From assembly GCA_020636405.1 (NCBI GenBank), contig JACJXW010000004.1:2282001-2346000 (forward strand): 64,000 nt of DNA, given 5' to 3'. A program made the position numbers and the translations under genes. This stretch comes from Lewinellaceae bacterium. Lineage in GTDB: Bacteria > Bacteroidota > Bacteroidia > Chitinophagales > Saprospiraceae. Shown in pieces: positions 35,419-44,693 of this stretch (position 1 is its first letter; the number at the start of each line of letters is the position of its first letter). The notes under the pieces are model-generated. The model did not search any database and was not told the origin of the DNA. It saw nothing but the letters and a program-made list of their open reading frames with translations.

Positions 35419-36195
35419 TTATCGGCGGAAAGCGACGATCGAGGCCACCTTCCGCAGCAGGGCTGCCACTTCCGGCGCCAACACGTAATTGTAGGACAAT
35501 AACACCGGGTCTTTTTTGAAGAGAACGGCATAAAAACAGCAGGCCGCCAGGTAGGAGCCCTCCATGCTCGGGTGGATGGCATCGGGGTTGAAGAGTTCTA
35601 TCTCCGGGTGATGTTGTTGAAGGTATCGCCAGGCAGGCCCAACCGGGGCCAATATTGCATCCATGCGTTCGGCCAGCATGCGGTAGCGCAGGGTGATCAG
35701 GCTGTCGGACCCCCAATAATCACAGGCCTCCGGTACCCATTCACACAAAGAACCGGTATGGTGCCAGCGGCCCCAGGTGACGAACAGCACCGTCCTGGCT
35801 CCGGGATGAAGGGCGCTGGCCTGCTGGCCCAGCAGTTCCCCATAGCGAAAAAATTGTTGTTCGGCCTGTCTGATGGGCATAGCTGGCCGGAGGCTCTGTT
35901 CCTGCAGGACGACATAGTCCCACGTTCCATCCTTTAGGGCAATGGCTACCGACCCGCGCCTGTAGTGTTCTTCCAGGCTTGCTCCATCGGGGACTTCCAT
36001 CTCGTAATCCAGTTGGTCGCCGCCGGATGCCGCCAGGGCCTTCAGGATGGCTGGCATGTCGTTGGAATAGGTGTAACTGTTGCCCAGGAACAGGACGCGC
36101 AGGGGCGGGGGCGGGGATTGTCCCTCTGCCGGAGAACGGCCCAGTAGGAGAATGGCCGTAAAGAGAGCGCAGGAAAATGGAAAAGTGCGGCCCAT
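35419..36195 (-). CDS. Secreted SGNH/GDSL-type hydrolase
   Basis: The likely start ATG 36193-36195 (MGRTFPFSCALFTAILLLG) gives a signal peptide and 258 residues; an ATG 30 bases upstream adds ten residues. The block I motif FLGNSYTYSNDMP and the C-terminal DAIHPSMEGSYLAA supply the Ser and Asp/His. Unlike its paralog at 34102-34821 it is exported. It probably removes ester groups, such as acetyl groups, from a carbohydrate or lipid; the substrate is not readable. Confidence 0.85.
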   Translation of the reverse strand: MGRTFPFSCALFTAILLLGRSPAEGQSPPPPLRVLFLGNSYTYSNDMPAILKALAASGGDQLDYEMEVPDGASLEEHYRRGSVAIALKDGTWDYVVLQEQSLRPAMPIRQAEQQFFRYGELLGQQASALHPGARTVLFVTWGRWHHTGSLCEWVPEACDYWGSDSLITLRYRMLAERMDAILAPVGPAWRYLQQHHPEIELFNPDAIHPSMEGSYLAACCFYAVLFKKDPVLLSYNYVLAPEVAALLRKVASIVAFRR

Positions 36196-36336
36196 GGACA
36201 CGAGTTTTGGCAGTTTTGCAGCCAAAGATATCGATGGCGTGATTATTTTATTGAAAATCGTCCGAAGACTCCTATTAAAATGTCATTGATTTTTCACTGT
36301 TCTTGCTCTTTCGGCAGGATACTTGTCTTTTTTCCC

Positions 36337-36438
36337 TTATTCCAGAGGTAGCGTTCTTTCTTTTTTGAGGGTGATGGCTGTTTTGTACTGCCGCAGGAAA
36401 TAGAAGCCCAAGGCCCTGTCGAGATCGGCCTTTCCCAT
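36337..36438 (-). other. Short coding-like fragment in the spacer, possible gene remnant
   Basis: On the minus strand a frame reads MGKADLDRALGFYFLRQYKT and ends at TAA 36337-36339. It is 33 residues from ATG 36438, and about 55 codons open to an upstream stop. Composition looks protein-like, but it has no recognised family and overlaps the promoter region of the transporter gene. It could be a decayed 3' end or chance. Confidence 0.2.
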
Positions 36439-36522
36439 CTCCAAGGTTTTTTTTGGGATTGCCGGATAAAGCGCTAAATCACCTATATTTACCGGAAATA
36501 TCCGTCAGTCAGACGCAATTGA

Positions 36523-37434
36523 ATGCAACAGACTATTGATAGTATACAGATCAACTTCAACCCGGAGCAGTTATTCATCCTCAATCTTTGTCTGGCTTTC
36601 ATCATGTTCGGTGTTGCGCTGGACCTGAGGTTCGAAAACTTCCGGGCCCTTATCCGTTCGCCAAGGGCGCCGCTGGTGGGCCTGAGTTCCCAGCTGATCC
36701 TGTTGCCGATACTGACCCTGGGGCTGGTTTTCCTCTTTCGCCCGGCTCCCAGCATTGCCCTGGGCATGATCCTCATTGCTGCCTGCCCTGGAGGGAATGT
36801 CTCCAACTTTGCCGTTCACCTGGCCAATGCCAATGCGGCCCTTTCCGTATTGATGACTTCCGTCTCGACCCTTGCCGCTATCATGGTCACACCCCTGTAT
36901 TTCACCTATCTGGCTCCGTTCGTGCCGGGTGCGGAGAGCCTGCGGGAAAACATTTACGTCGACCCGGCGGATATGGCCGGCACCATCGTACAATTGATCC
37001 TGGTACCGTTGTTTATCGGTATGTTTTTACACTACCGGTTTCCTGAGGTTACAGGCAAGTTGAAACGGCCGGTTCGGGTCTTGTCCATGGCAATATTTCT
37101 GGGCTTTGTGGTATTTGCCGTATATGGAAACTTTGAAAACATCGTCAACTACCTGCACATTGTTTTCCTGATCGTGCTGGTGCACAACTCGCTGGCCCTG
37201 CTTACCGGATATTTGTGGGCAAAGGGCAATGGGCTGAGCAGGCAGGATGCACGCGCCATTTCCATTGAAACCGGCATACAGAATTCCGGCTTGGGCCTCA
37301 TTCTCATTTTTAACTTTTTCCACGGCCTGGGGGGTATGGCCATGATCGCCGCCTGGTGGGGCGTTTGGCACCTCCTCTCCGCATTTGGTTTGGCAATGGT
37401 TTGGAGGGAACGAAGTGTACTGAGTGTGGATTAG
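36523..37434 (+). CDS. Bile acid:sodium symporter (BASS) family transporter
   Basis: This 303-residue protein has about nine to ten hydrophobic segments. FGVALDLRFENF in TM1-2, IAACPGGNVSNFAVHLANAN (first unwound crossover) and ISIETGIQNSGLGLIL (second crossover) are the sodium-site signatures of the BASS fold. It should import an organic anion with sodium; the ligand is unknown. TATATTTA about 40 bases upstream is a possible -7 box. No metabolic genes are linked. Confidence 0.93.
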   Translation: MQQTIDSIQINFNPEQLFILNLCLAFIMFGVALDLRFENFRALIRSPRAPLVGLSSQLILLPILTLGLVFLFRPAPSIALGMILIAACPGGNVSNFAVHLANANAALSVLMTSVSTLAAIMVTPLYFTYLAPFVPGAESLRENIYVDPADMAGTIVQLILVPLFIGMFLHYRFPEVTGKLKRPVRVLSMAIFLGFVVFAVYGNFENIVNYLHIVFLIVLVHNSLALLTGYLWAKGNGLSRQDARAISIETGIQNSGLGLILIFNFFHGLGGMAMIAAWWGVWHLLSAFGLAMVWRERSVLSVD

Positions 37435-37464
37435 GCGAAGCCTGGATTTTCTTTTCCCTGAATA

Positions 37465-37682
37465 TAACGGATTGCGTAGCTGCGATGAAGTATGTCTCGG
37501 ATCAGAGACGAAAAGCCAACGCCGACGGGGATCGCCAAAATTTTTTGGCGTCGAAGACGATAAACCTGCGTCCCCTCAAGTTGACTGGTGTATCGTCTCC
37601 GGCCCAAATACACTGACGCATAACTGGTCAGCGTATTTGGGAGTCCGGGTTCACGTCTTCAGGGCAGCTACGCAAAACGTTA
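37465..37682. repeat. Branched inverted-repeat element, candidate structured RNA or mobile remnant
   Basis: The outer stem pairs TAACG, TTGCGTAGCTGC and TGAAG (37465-37490) with CTTCA, GCAGCTACGCAA and CGTTA (37657-37682), 22 pairs with two symmetric 2-base internal loops. Inside are hairpins GTCTC/GAGAC (near 37494-37509), CGCCAAAA/TTTTGGCG (37533-37550), AGACGATA/TATCGTCT (37555-37562/37591-37598) and a 15-base arm pair with one mismatch (37603-37617/37627-37641). Confidence 0.75.
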
Positions 37683-37850
37683 CAATCAGTCTTTTTCCAG
37701 TGTTTGCCTTTTCGCACCATGGAGAATCTGGAGTTTCAATTCAGATCCCCCTCAAACAAGATCAAAAAACAATATGAACCCTCTGGGTAAAAGAGGTGAT
37801 ATCGGTCACTGTTCGTATTGACGATTGGTAATGTTCAATGGTCATAGAGA

Positions 37851-37906
37851 CCATAAGTAAATGACTAAAATCAATCTCGCGGATGATTTTAGTCATTTAC
37901 TTATGG
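37851..37906. repeat. Perfect 23-bp inverted repeat with 10-base loop
   Basis: 37851-37873 (beginning CCATAAGTAAATGAC) is exactly complementary to 37884-37906. There is no T tract on either side, so it is not a standard intrinsic terminator. Confidence 0.9.
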
Positions 37907-38363
37907 CCTGGATTAATCGTAAAATAAAATCCCGAAATCCTCTATGCCTCAGAGGCTAACCGACCTTAACCCCCCTTTGAAAATGGGATTATGTAGTGGT
38001 TTATAACCAAGGTATGGGCCGGCCTGGCCGAAGGGTAAAAGCAGAAAGATCCATACCTACGGATATAAAACACTTTCAAACAAATGCCCAGGGATTAAAA
38101 ATTTAAGAACTTAGCTTCCTGTTGCTAAAAGCCACCATCTGGCCAGAGGCGCAGGCCCAGGAAGGCTTTCTATCCTGCGCTCGATCACATTTCCTCCTAA
38201 AACTCTATCCACCTTTCAATTTCTGATACCTGTAAAAAGTATTGTCAACAGGCTCCTTCCCACTCGGAGTAATTGGTGTGTGGTTATTCACCGCCTCATC
38301 ATGGCTTTGTGCCAAGCGGACCGGGGGGGGGAGCCATTTTAATAACCCTTAAAGCGGAAAATC

Positions 38364-39500
38364 ATGAAAACAGTATTAAGATTGGTGCTTCTTTTTGGTT
38401 TATTCTTGTTTCTAGCGAGATGTGAAAAAGACGCATTTATGGAGGACCTACAGGTTGATGAACCTCAGATGGAAGCCCGGAAAAAGGATGCAGCGAGTAA
38501 TAACCTTTCCTATCCGGTTATCTGGGCGGAAGGGGTTGCGAAAACATTACCCGGTACCCCTGGCATGACTCCGGTAGTTAATGGCGAATGGTGGTACAGT
38601 TGGGGGACAACCCCAGCTGAAGCTTGCAGGCCTAACTCTCTGAACCCCAGTATTTGCGAAAATGGAAATCCTCCGGGAGGCGGATGGGTAAAGGCTTACG
38701 TCCAGAAGGACATGAACAACATATGGCAGGCTGGATCGATCAATGGTGATCCTGGCGGTGTATACGTCGACCTGATCGACTGGGGTGACAACCTGGAGTC
38801 CGTCGACTGGTATACCCGCTCACAGGTGCGGACCGAAGTGGTATTGAAAAAGATACTGGCCACCCCCATGCTGGAATATGAAATGCGGTATCTTTTCGGG
38901 CTGGGCGTCGATGAGATCCACGGCCTCGCTTACGGACAGGGAGGCCCGGTGAACGGCCCCGGCCAGATGGCAACCGTTTATTCCCCCTGTGCCCGCCTGA
39001 CGATCCAGAAGTTAATGGTGGACAGGGGCGATCCTCGACTGGATAATCTGGTATGGCTTCCCTCTACCGGCTGGACAGAATCGCCGGATGAAACGACCGA
39101 CCTGATCAATGACGCCCCGTTGTTTAACCTGGCGGCATGGCAGGGAGGCGACGGCCCCGGCTACTATTCTGCTGAAATTAACGTGAAAGGCAAGGTCATT
39201 TACGGCTACACCTGGAACGTCAGAAAGCTGAACGAAGGTGAAGGAGATTACCGGATCACTTTCAGCTTTGACGGATACTGTGGCGGGCCAGGGCTCAATA
39301 CTTTACTTGACAAAGCCATTATCGAAGCACCGGTAGAAGAGGTAGTTGCTGTTGCCGGCGAATCTACCGATGGTGGCGGAACGCCAGTAATCAGAGGAGA
39401 CCTGAACCTGACCTATATCGACATCAGGATACTCGAGCGTTCTGGCGGTTCTGGCGGCAACGGCGGCAACGGCGGTAACGGTGGCAATGGCCATCCTTAA
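38364..39500 (+). CDS. Putative lipoprotein of unknown function with Gly-Asn-rich C terminus
   Basis: This 378-residue protein has a lipoprotein signal (MKTVLRLVLLFGLFLFLARC, Cys20). The body is rich in Trp, Tyr and Gly, and predicted strand-rich, with six further cysteines that may form disulfides. The C terminus is a run of GGNGG repeats ending HP, probably a flexible tail encoded by a short tandem repeat (about 39445-39495). No family is recognised. It stands alone after the long structured spacer. Confidence 0.65.
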   Translation: MKTVLRLVLLFGLFLFLARCEKDAFMEDLQVDEPQMEARKKDAASNNLSYPVIWAEGVAKTLPGTPGMTPVVNGEWWYSWGTTPAEACRPNSLNPSICENGNPPGGGWVKAYVQKDMNNIWQAGSINGDPGGVYVDLIDWGDNLESVDWYTRSQVRTEVVLKKILATPMLEYEMRYLFGLGVDEIHGLAYGQGGPVNGPGQMATVYSPCARLTIQKLMVDRGDPRLDNLVWLPSTGWTESPDETTDLINDAPLFNLAAWQGGDGPGYYSAEINVKGKVIYGYTWNVRKLNEGEGDYRITFSFDGYCGGPGLNTLLDKAIIEAPVEEVVAVAGESTDGGGTPVIRGDLNLTYIDIRILERSGGSGGNGGNGGNGGNGHP

Positions 39501-39922
39501 GAGCTAACAGATGATTGCCGGATAGATCTATGCAATTGAAAGGTGTTTTAATACTCTTGCGGGCTGTGTTCCCTTATCATCTAAGTAACCCTTAAAAAAA
39601 AGTTCAAGGATTTTGAGATGGGGTGAAGGCTGGAAGCTCGTCAGGGCTGAAGACGAGCCACAATTCAAAATCTCCAAACAGTGAACTTGTTTTTTAATCA
39701 CTGCTTAGGTGATAAAGAGGCAGGGGCACAGCCTGCAAAGCTGGAAAATCAACGCAGGAAACAGATACAGGCGCTGGAGCGCATCGATCACCGGATGCCC
39801 CGGCGCCTGAGTTTGGAGGAATCAGGTTCTCCGGGCTTCGGTTTTATAATCAAAGGAAGTTTTTGCCGTCAGATAATATTTTCGTTTTTTAGCAGTCCCA
39901 CAATTGCTAAAACAAAACGAAT
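39501..39922. other. Gene-free spacer with nested hairpin
   Basis: There is no credible gene. GATTTTGA (39609-39616) pairs with TCAAAATC (39665-39672), enclosing GCTCGTC (39636-39642)/GACGAGC (39652-39658). This may be a terminator-like or leader structure between the lipoprotein and the trehalose synthase fusion; it lacks a T tract. Confidence 0.45.
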
Positions 39923-42900
39923 ATGGCCGAACAGCCCAATCCATACTGGTACAAAGACAGCATCATCTACGCCCTGCATATCCGTTCCTTTTATGATAGT
40001 AACGGCAGCGGCATCGGCGATATTCCCGGGTTGATCCGGAAACTGGATTATCTGGAGGACCTGGGGATCACCACTATTTCCCTCCTTCCTTTTTACGAAT
40101 CTCCTCTCAAAGACGATGGGTACGACGTTTCCGACTTTACCAGCATCCATCCGGATTATGGTACCTTGGAGGACTTCGAGCAGTTGCTCGACGAAGCCCA
40201 CAAAAGAGGCCTGCATGTCATCATCGACCTGATCATGAACCACACGTCCACCGAACACGAGTGGTTTCAGCGTGCCCGTAAGGCCAAGCCGGGCACCCCG
40301 GAGCGGGATTTCTACGTCTGGAGCGATACGCAGGAAAAGTACGAAGAGGCCGAGATCATCTTCAGCGACTACGAGACTTCCAACTGGGAATGGGATAATG
40401 TGGCCAAAGCCTATTACTGGCACCGGTTCTACAGCCATCAGGCCGACCTCAATTACAACAACCCCAAAGTGCAGGAGGAGATCCGCAAGGTGATCGATTT
40501 CTGGTTCAACCTGGGCGTGGACGGCGTCCGGCTTACTTCTTCTATGTTCCTTTTCCGCAAGGAAGGCACCAACTGCGAAAACCTGCCGGAAGTTCACGAA
40601 TACCTGAAATCCCTGCGCCAGTACGTCGACCGCAAACACCCGGGCAAGATACTGGTCGCTGAGACCAACCTCTGGCCGGAGGAGGCCGCTCAATACTACG
40701 GCGAAGGCGATGAATGCCACATGAACTACCACTTTCCCCTCATGCCCCGCATGTTCATGGCCCTGCAGACGGAAGACCGATACCCGGTCATCGATATCCT
40801 GGAACAGACGCCTTCCATCCCCGAAAATTGCCAGTGGGCCCTTTTCCTGCGCAACCACGACGACCTCATGCTGTCGATGGTCACGGAGGAAGAGCGCGAT
40901 TACCTCTACAAGGTCTTTGCCCAGGATCATGGCGCCAAGCTCAACGAAGGCATTCGCCGCCGCCTGGCGCCGCTGCTCAATAACGACCGCCGTCGGATCG
41001 AACTGCTCTACAGCCTGCTCTTCAGCCTGCCCGGCACCCCGGGCATCTACTATGGCGACGAGATCGGCATGGGCGACAACATCTACCTGGGCGACCGCAA
41101 CGGTATACGCACGCCTATGCAGTGGAACGCCGACCGCAACGCCGGATTCTCTGCCGCCAACCCTCAAAAGCTCTTCCTTCCGGTCATTCAGGATCCTCTC
41201 TACCGCTATGAGGCGGTGAACGTAGAACTGCAGAACCGCAATTCCACCTCCCTCCTTTGGTGGATGAAAAATACCATTGCAATCCGCAAACGGCTCAAGG
41301 CCTTCAGCCATGGCAAGATCGAATTCCTGGACTCTTTCAACAGTAAAATCCTCTCGTTTATCCGCTCCTACGAAGGGGAAAGCATCCTGGTACTGGCCAA
41401 CCTCTCTAAATATTCACAGGCGCTGGAACTGGACCTGAAGCGCTTCAAAGGAATCCGCCCGATCGAGATCTTTAGCCAGAACAAGTTCTTTGAGGTGGGG
41501 GAGGAGCCTTACCATTTTACCCTTGGGCCCTACGGATATCACTGGTTCCTGATGGAAAAGTCAGAAGACCTGGATGACATCCCCAAGGAGCGTGCCATTG
41601 CTGACCTGGAAGCCGATGTAGAGTGGCCGGAGTTCTTCGACAATTACACCACCAAGCGCCGCTTCGAGAAAAAGATACTGCCCGCTTACCTGCGCTCCTG
41701 CCGGTGGTTTGGCGGAAAGTCCAAAAAGATCGTTTCGCTCAACATCAGCCATTATCCCAGCATTATGGCCGCCGGCTCGTCGGCCTATTTTCTCAATGTT
41801 GTCGTCCGGTATACCGATGGCCTGCCCGAGACGTACTTCCTCCCGGTGGGCATTGTCACCAATGCGGAGCAGATGGTTCGCTTCCTGAAAAATGAGAACC
41901 AGAGCGTCATTTCCTACATCAAGACCCCTTCCCGGGAAGGCATCATCATCGACGCCATTTACGAGGAGGGGTTCCGCAACGAACTGTTCTGGTCGATCAA
42001 ATCCAACGCCCGGGTCAATGTCATCGGCGGGCAACTGGTGTTCGAGTCGGGGAAGATCCTGGATGAGCTCAATGTGGAAAAGGAGGATATCGTCTCGGAA
42101 GTGCTGCGCGCCGAGCAGAGCAATACTTCGGTGATTTACAACAGCCAGTTCTTTTTCAAGATCTACCGCAAGCTCGATATTGACATCAATCCCGACCTGG
42201 AACTGGTGCGTTTCCTTTCGGAAAAGACGGCTTTTGAGAATTCGCCCCGATACGGCGGCGGCATACAGTTTGAGAACACTTCGGAAAAAGCCTATACCAT
42301 CCTTGGGCTGCTGCAGAACAAGATCCCCAACCAGGGAGAGGCCTGGACGATGATGCTGGAGGCCCTCAACCGGTATTACGAAAAAGTACTTGCCAAGGTG
42401 GAAAGGGATAAGCCGGCGCCCGCTCTGGCCAAAAAGTGGCCCCTGACGTTCAAGAATACGCCGGAAAGGCTCCAGAAGCTCATTGGCAGCATGACCGCCG
42501 AGCGGGCCCTGCTGCTGGGGCAGCGCACGGCAGAGATGCATATCGCCCTGGCCTCGAACAATACCGACCCCGACTTTACGCCGGAGCGCTTTACCCAGAA
42601 CTACCAGCGTTCCGTCTATTCCCAGCATCGCCGCCTGGCCAACGAAACGCTCAAGGGACTGAAGCGGCGCCTGAAATCGCTGCCGCCCCATATCGCTGCA
42701 GAGGCCCAGTCGATCCTCGATATCAAAGATGATATCCTGGATTGCTTCGCCGAAATCTATGCCCTCAAGATCGAGGCCACCAAGATACGGGTACACGGCG
42801 ACTACCACCTGGGCCAGGTGCTCTACAACGGACGCGACTTCTTCATCATCGACTTCGAAGGGGAGCCTATGCTTTCCATCAGCGAACGCCGCCTGAAACG

Positions 42901-43255
42901 CACCCCCTTCAAAGACGTGGCCGGTATGATCCGGTCTTTCCACTACGCTGCTTACGGCCAGTTGGTCCTCAATCAGAATTACCGGCCGGAGGATATGCCG
43001 ATGCTCGAAACCTGGGCCAACCAGTGGTTCCACTATGTCAGCCAGTATTTCCTCTCCGCTTACCTCGATACCGCCAAAGGACAAAGCTTCATTCCGGAAG
43101 ACGGCCAGGCCATGAAGCTGCTATTGCGCACCTATATCCTCGAAAAAGCCATCTACGAGGTAGGTTACGAAATGAATGCCCGCCCGGAATGGCTGCGCAT
43201 ACCGATCCGAGGCGTGCTGTATGCTATGGAAGGATTCCTGGAGAAGAAGAAGTGA
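39923..43255 (+). CDS. treS: Trehalose synthase (GH13)-maltokinase fusion; GH13 nucleophile replaced
   Basis: This 1110-residue protein carries a GH13 domain (about 1-550) and a maltokinase domain (about 575-1110). TreS interconverts maltose and trehalose; maltokinase makes maltose 1-phosphate for the GlgE alpha-glucan pathway. GH13 region I (DLIMNHTS), the acid/base Glu (LVAETNLWPEE) and the third Asp (FLRNHDDL) are present. In region II the nucleophile Asp expected in RLDA is Thr205 (GVRLTSSM), so hydrolase/isomerase chemistry may be lost. The kinase motifs HGDYHLGQV and FIIDFEGEP are intact. No glgE or glgB is in the window. Confidence 0.9.
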   Translation: MAEQPNPYWYKDSIIYALHIRSFYDSNGSGIGDIPGLIRKLDYLEDLGITTISLLPFYESPLKDDGYDVSDFTSIHPDYGTLEDFEQLLDEAHKRGLHVIIDLIMNHTSTEHEWFQRARKAKPGTPERDFYVWSDTQEKYEEAEIIFSDYETSNWEWDNVAKAYYWHRFYSHQADLNYNNPKVQEEIRKVIDFWFNLGVDGVRLTSSMFLFRKEGTNCENLPEVHEYLKSLRQYVDRKHPGKILVAETNLWPEEAAQYYGEGDECHMNYHFPLMPRMFMALQTEDRYPVIDILEQTPSIPENCQWALFLRNHDDLMLSMVTEEERDYLYKVFAQDHGAKLNEGIRRRLAPLLNNDRRRIELLYSLLFSLPGTPGIYYGDEIGMGDNIYLGDRNGIRTPMQWNADRNAGFSAANPQKLFLPVIQDPLYRYEAVNVELQNRNSTSLLWWMKNTIAIRKRLKAFSHGKIEFLDSFNSKILSFIRSYEGESILVLANLSKYSQALELDLKRFKGIRPIEIFSQNKFFEVGEEPYHFTLGPYGYHWFLMEKSEDLDDIPKERAIADLEADVEWPEFFDNYTTKRRFEKKILPAYLRSCRWFGGKSKKIVSLNISHYPSIMAAGSSAYFLNVVVRYTDGLPETYFLPVGIVTNAEQMVRFLKNENQSVISYIKTPSREGIIIDAIYEEGFRNELFWSIKSNARVNVIGGQLVFESGKILDELNVEKEDIVSEVLRAEQSNTSVIYNSQFFFKIYRKLDIDINPDLELVRFLSEKTAFENSPRYGGGIQFENTSEKAYTILGLLQNKIPNQGEAWTMMLEALNRYYEKVLAKVERDKPAPALAKKWPLTFKNTPERLQKLIGSMTAERALLLGQRTAEMHIALASNNTDPDFTPERFTQNYQRSVYSQHRRLANETLKGLKRRLKSLPPHIAAEAQSILDIKDDILDCFAEIYALKIEATKIRVHGDYHLGQVLYNGRDFFIIDFEGEPMLSISERRLKRTPFKDVAGMIRSFHYAAYGQLVLNQNYRPEDMPMLETWANQWFHYVSQYFLSAYLDTAKGQSFIPEDGQAMKLLLRTYILEKAIYEVGYEMNARPEWLRIPIRGVLYAMEGFLEKKK

Positions 43256-43260
43256 CTGAT

Positions 43261-43314
43261 GGGATGAAGGAATGAAGGTTGGCCCGGATAATCATTCCTT
43301 CATTCCTTCATCCC
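43261..43314. repeat. 18-bp inverted repeat between treS and the Rrf2 gene
   Basis: GGGATGAAGGAATGAAGG (43261-43278) is exactly complementary to 43297-43314. The arms are made of GGAATGAA words; there is no T tract. It may stop or stabilise the treS transcript. Confidence 0.8.
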
Positions 43315-43384
43315 CTCATTATGTGACATTCATCACCCCCAAAGCCCTGAAACATGCCTATCTTTCCGGCAATAACTGATCCAT

Positions 43385-43828
43385 ATGCTCTCTAAAAAGT
43401 CAAAATACGCCATAAACGCTCTGTTGTACATTGCCCGGCACAGGGACGAAGGCCGCCCGGTCCTCGCCTCGGAAATATCCGAGCATGAAAATATTCCCCA
43501 CAAATTCCTCGAAGCGATCTTGCTGGATCTCAAAAATGCAGGAATCCTGCGAAGCAAGCGCGGCCGCCACGGGGGCTACTTTCTGTTAGCTGAACCTGAA
43601 GACATCAACCTGATCACCATTATGCGTCTTTTTGACGGCCCCATCGCCCTACTGCCCTGCGTCTCCCTCAATTACTACGGCCCTTGCGATGAATGCCAGG
43701 ACGAAGCTACCTGCGGCATCCGTGCCGTCTTCATCATGATCCGCGACCATACGCTGCAGACCCTGCGGGATAATACGATGGCCGTTATCCTGGATAGGGA
43801 AAAGAATATGAAGCAGGTGAAGAAGTAA
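43385..43828 (+). CDS. Rrf2-family transcriptional regulator
   Basis: This 147-residue protein starts MLSKKSKYAINALLYIARH, the standard Rrf2 helix, with the winged helix in IPHKFLEAILLDLKNAGIL and GRHGGYFL. Cysteines in LLPCVSLNYYGPCDECQDEATC have the spacing used to ligate an iron-sulfur cluster in IscR/NsrR-type members. It probably senses Fe-S status, nitric oxide or redox. No Fe-S assembly genes are adjacent; its targets are unknown. Confidence 0.9.
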   Translation: MLSKKSKYAINALLYIARHRDEGRPVLASEISEHENIPHKFLEAILLDLKNAGILRSKRGRHGGYFLLAEPEDINLITIMRLFDGPIALLPCVSLNYYGPCDECQDEATCGIRAVFIMIRDHTLQTLRDNTMAVILDREKNMKQVKK

Positions 43829-44019
43829 GGTATATTACCGCTCAGTAAGTCCCTGGACTGAAATAGAGAAATACATAAAAATACGCGGTGACGTGCTGGC
43901 TGACAGCAGTTACGCCTTCGTTCAATAGGAACTTGCCAGGATAGGCCTGTTTTGAAATGTGGAAATAAAGCCTGGTGAACCCCGTGGAATTCGCTGTCTT
44001 GTCCACGTACTTATACGGA

Positions 44020-44042
44020 AACACCTCAACACCTCAACACCT
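44020..44042. repeat. AACACCTC short tandem repeat in a leader
   Basis: Three near-perfect copies of AACACCTC lie about 40 bases before the following start codon. It is similar in style to the other word-like repeats of the window. Confidence 0.6.
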
Positions 44043-44081
44043 AAACCCAATTATCCCTTATCTTGCATCCAAAACGATCCA

Positions 44082-44693
44082 ATGAAAATGAAAGCTATTT
44101 TTTCTATTATCCTGCTGGCCACCTTCGCCAGCCTGCCCCTTGCCGCACAGGACCTGATGGATAAGCTGGCGGACGCCTCCTGCGAATGCATCTCCCGGCA
44201 GGATGTCGATAATATGAGCCAGGAACAACTGCAGATCCAACTTGGCTTTTGTATTATGGAGGCCGTAGGCAAATACCCCGAGGAATTCCAGAAAGCGTAC
44301 GGTGATCTCAACCCCTCTGATCAGGCCGCGATGAACAAGCTGGGCGAGCAGATCGGCATGAAGATGGCCTTCAAATGCCCGACAGTTCTAATGAAAGTGG
44401 CCGATGTGCAGACTCAGGTGCAGTCCGCTCCTGCCGCCCTGCAGGTGCTCACCGGTACCATTAAGGGCATCGAGGGGGATGAATTCGCTACGGTTACCCT
44501 GGCCGATGAGCAGGGCCGTATGCACAAGCTGCTGTGGTTGCGCTACTTTAAAGGCTCCGAGCGTTTCATCAGCGAACCCGCCAAGGTGATCGGCGCCAAG
44601 GTGCAGGTGAAAGTGGAAAGTGTAGAGTACTACTCGCCTAAGGCCAAAGACTATTATGGCCGGAAGGAGATCCGTGAAGTGGAGTTCCTTTGA
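44082..44693 (+). CDS. Small secreted protein of unknown function
   Basis: The start ATG 44082 (MKMKAIFSIILLATFASLPLAAQ) gives a signal peptide and 203 residues; upstream frame residues are repeat-derived. The mature N-terminal half is helical with four cysteines (DASCECISRQD, LGFCIMEA, AFKCPTV). The second half (about 125-203: VLTGTIKGIEGDEFATVTLADE) is a small strand-rich domain like an OB fold. Similar Cys-containing helical domains occur in uncharacterised Bacteroidota proteins. No function is assigned. Confidence 0.65.
   Translation: MKMKAIFSIILLATFASLPLAAQDLMDKLADASCECISRQDVDNMSQEQLQIQLGFCIMEAVGKYPEEFQKAYGDLNPSDQAAMNKLGEQIGMKMAFKCPTVLMKVADVQTQVQSAPAALQVLTGTIKGIEGDEFATVTLADEQGRMHKLLWLRYFKGSERFISEPAKVIGAKVQVKVESVEYYSPKAKDYYGRKEIREVEFL

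Larger units (their letters stand above)
37435..38363. other. 929-base gene-free region rich in inverted repeats
   Basis: No credible gene is present. A 117-residue frame at 37424-37777 lies over the inverted repeats and has no recognisable domain. The left half holds a branched inverted-repeat element (37465-37682), then a perfect 23-bp hairpin (37851-37906). The right half (37910-38363) shows nothing clear and leads to the lipoprotein gene. Confidence 0.6.

Noticed and set aside
37424..37777. 117-residue protein
   Set aside because: The frame coincides with extensive inverted repeats and has no recognisable domain; a structured element explains the sequence better, though this is not certain.
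39869..43084. Long antisense frames (480 and 507 residues) over treS
   Set aside because: They mirror the codon structure of the sense gene and lack domain motifs.
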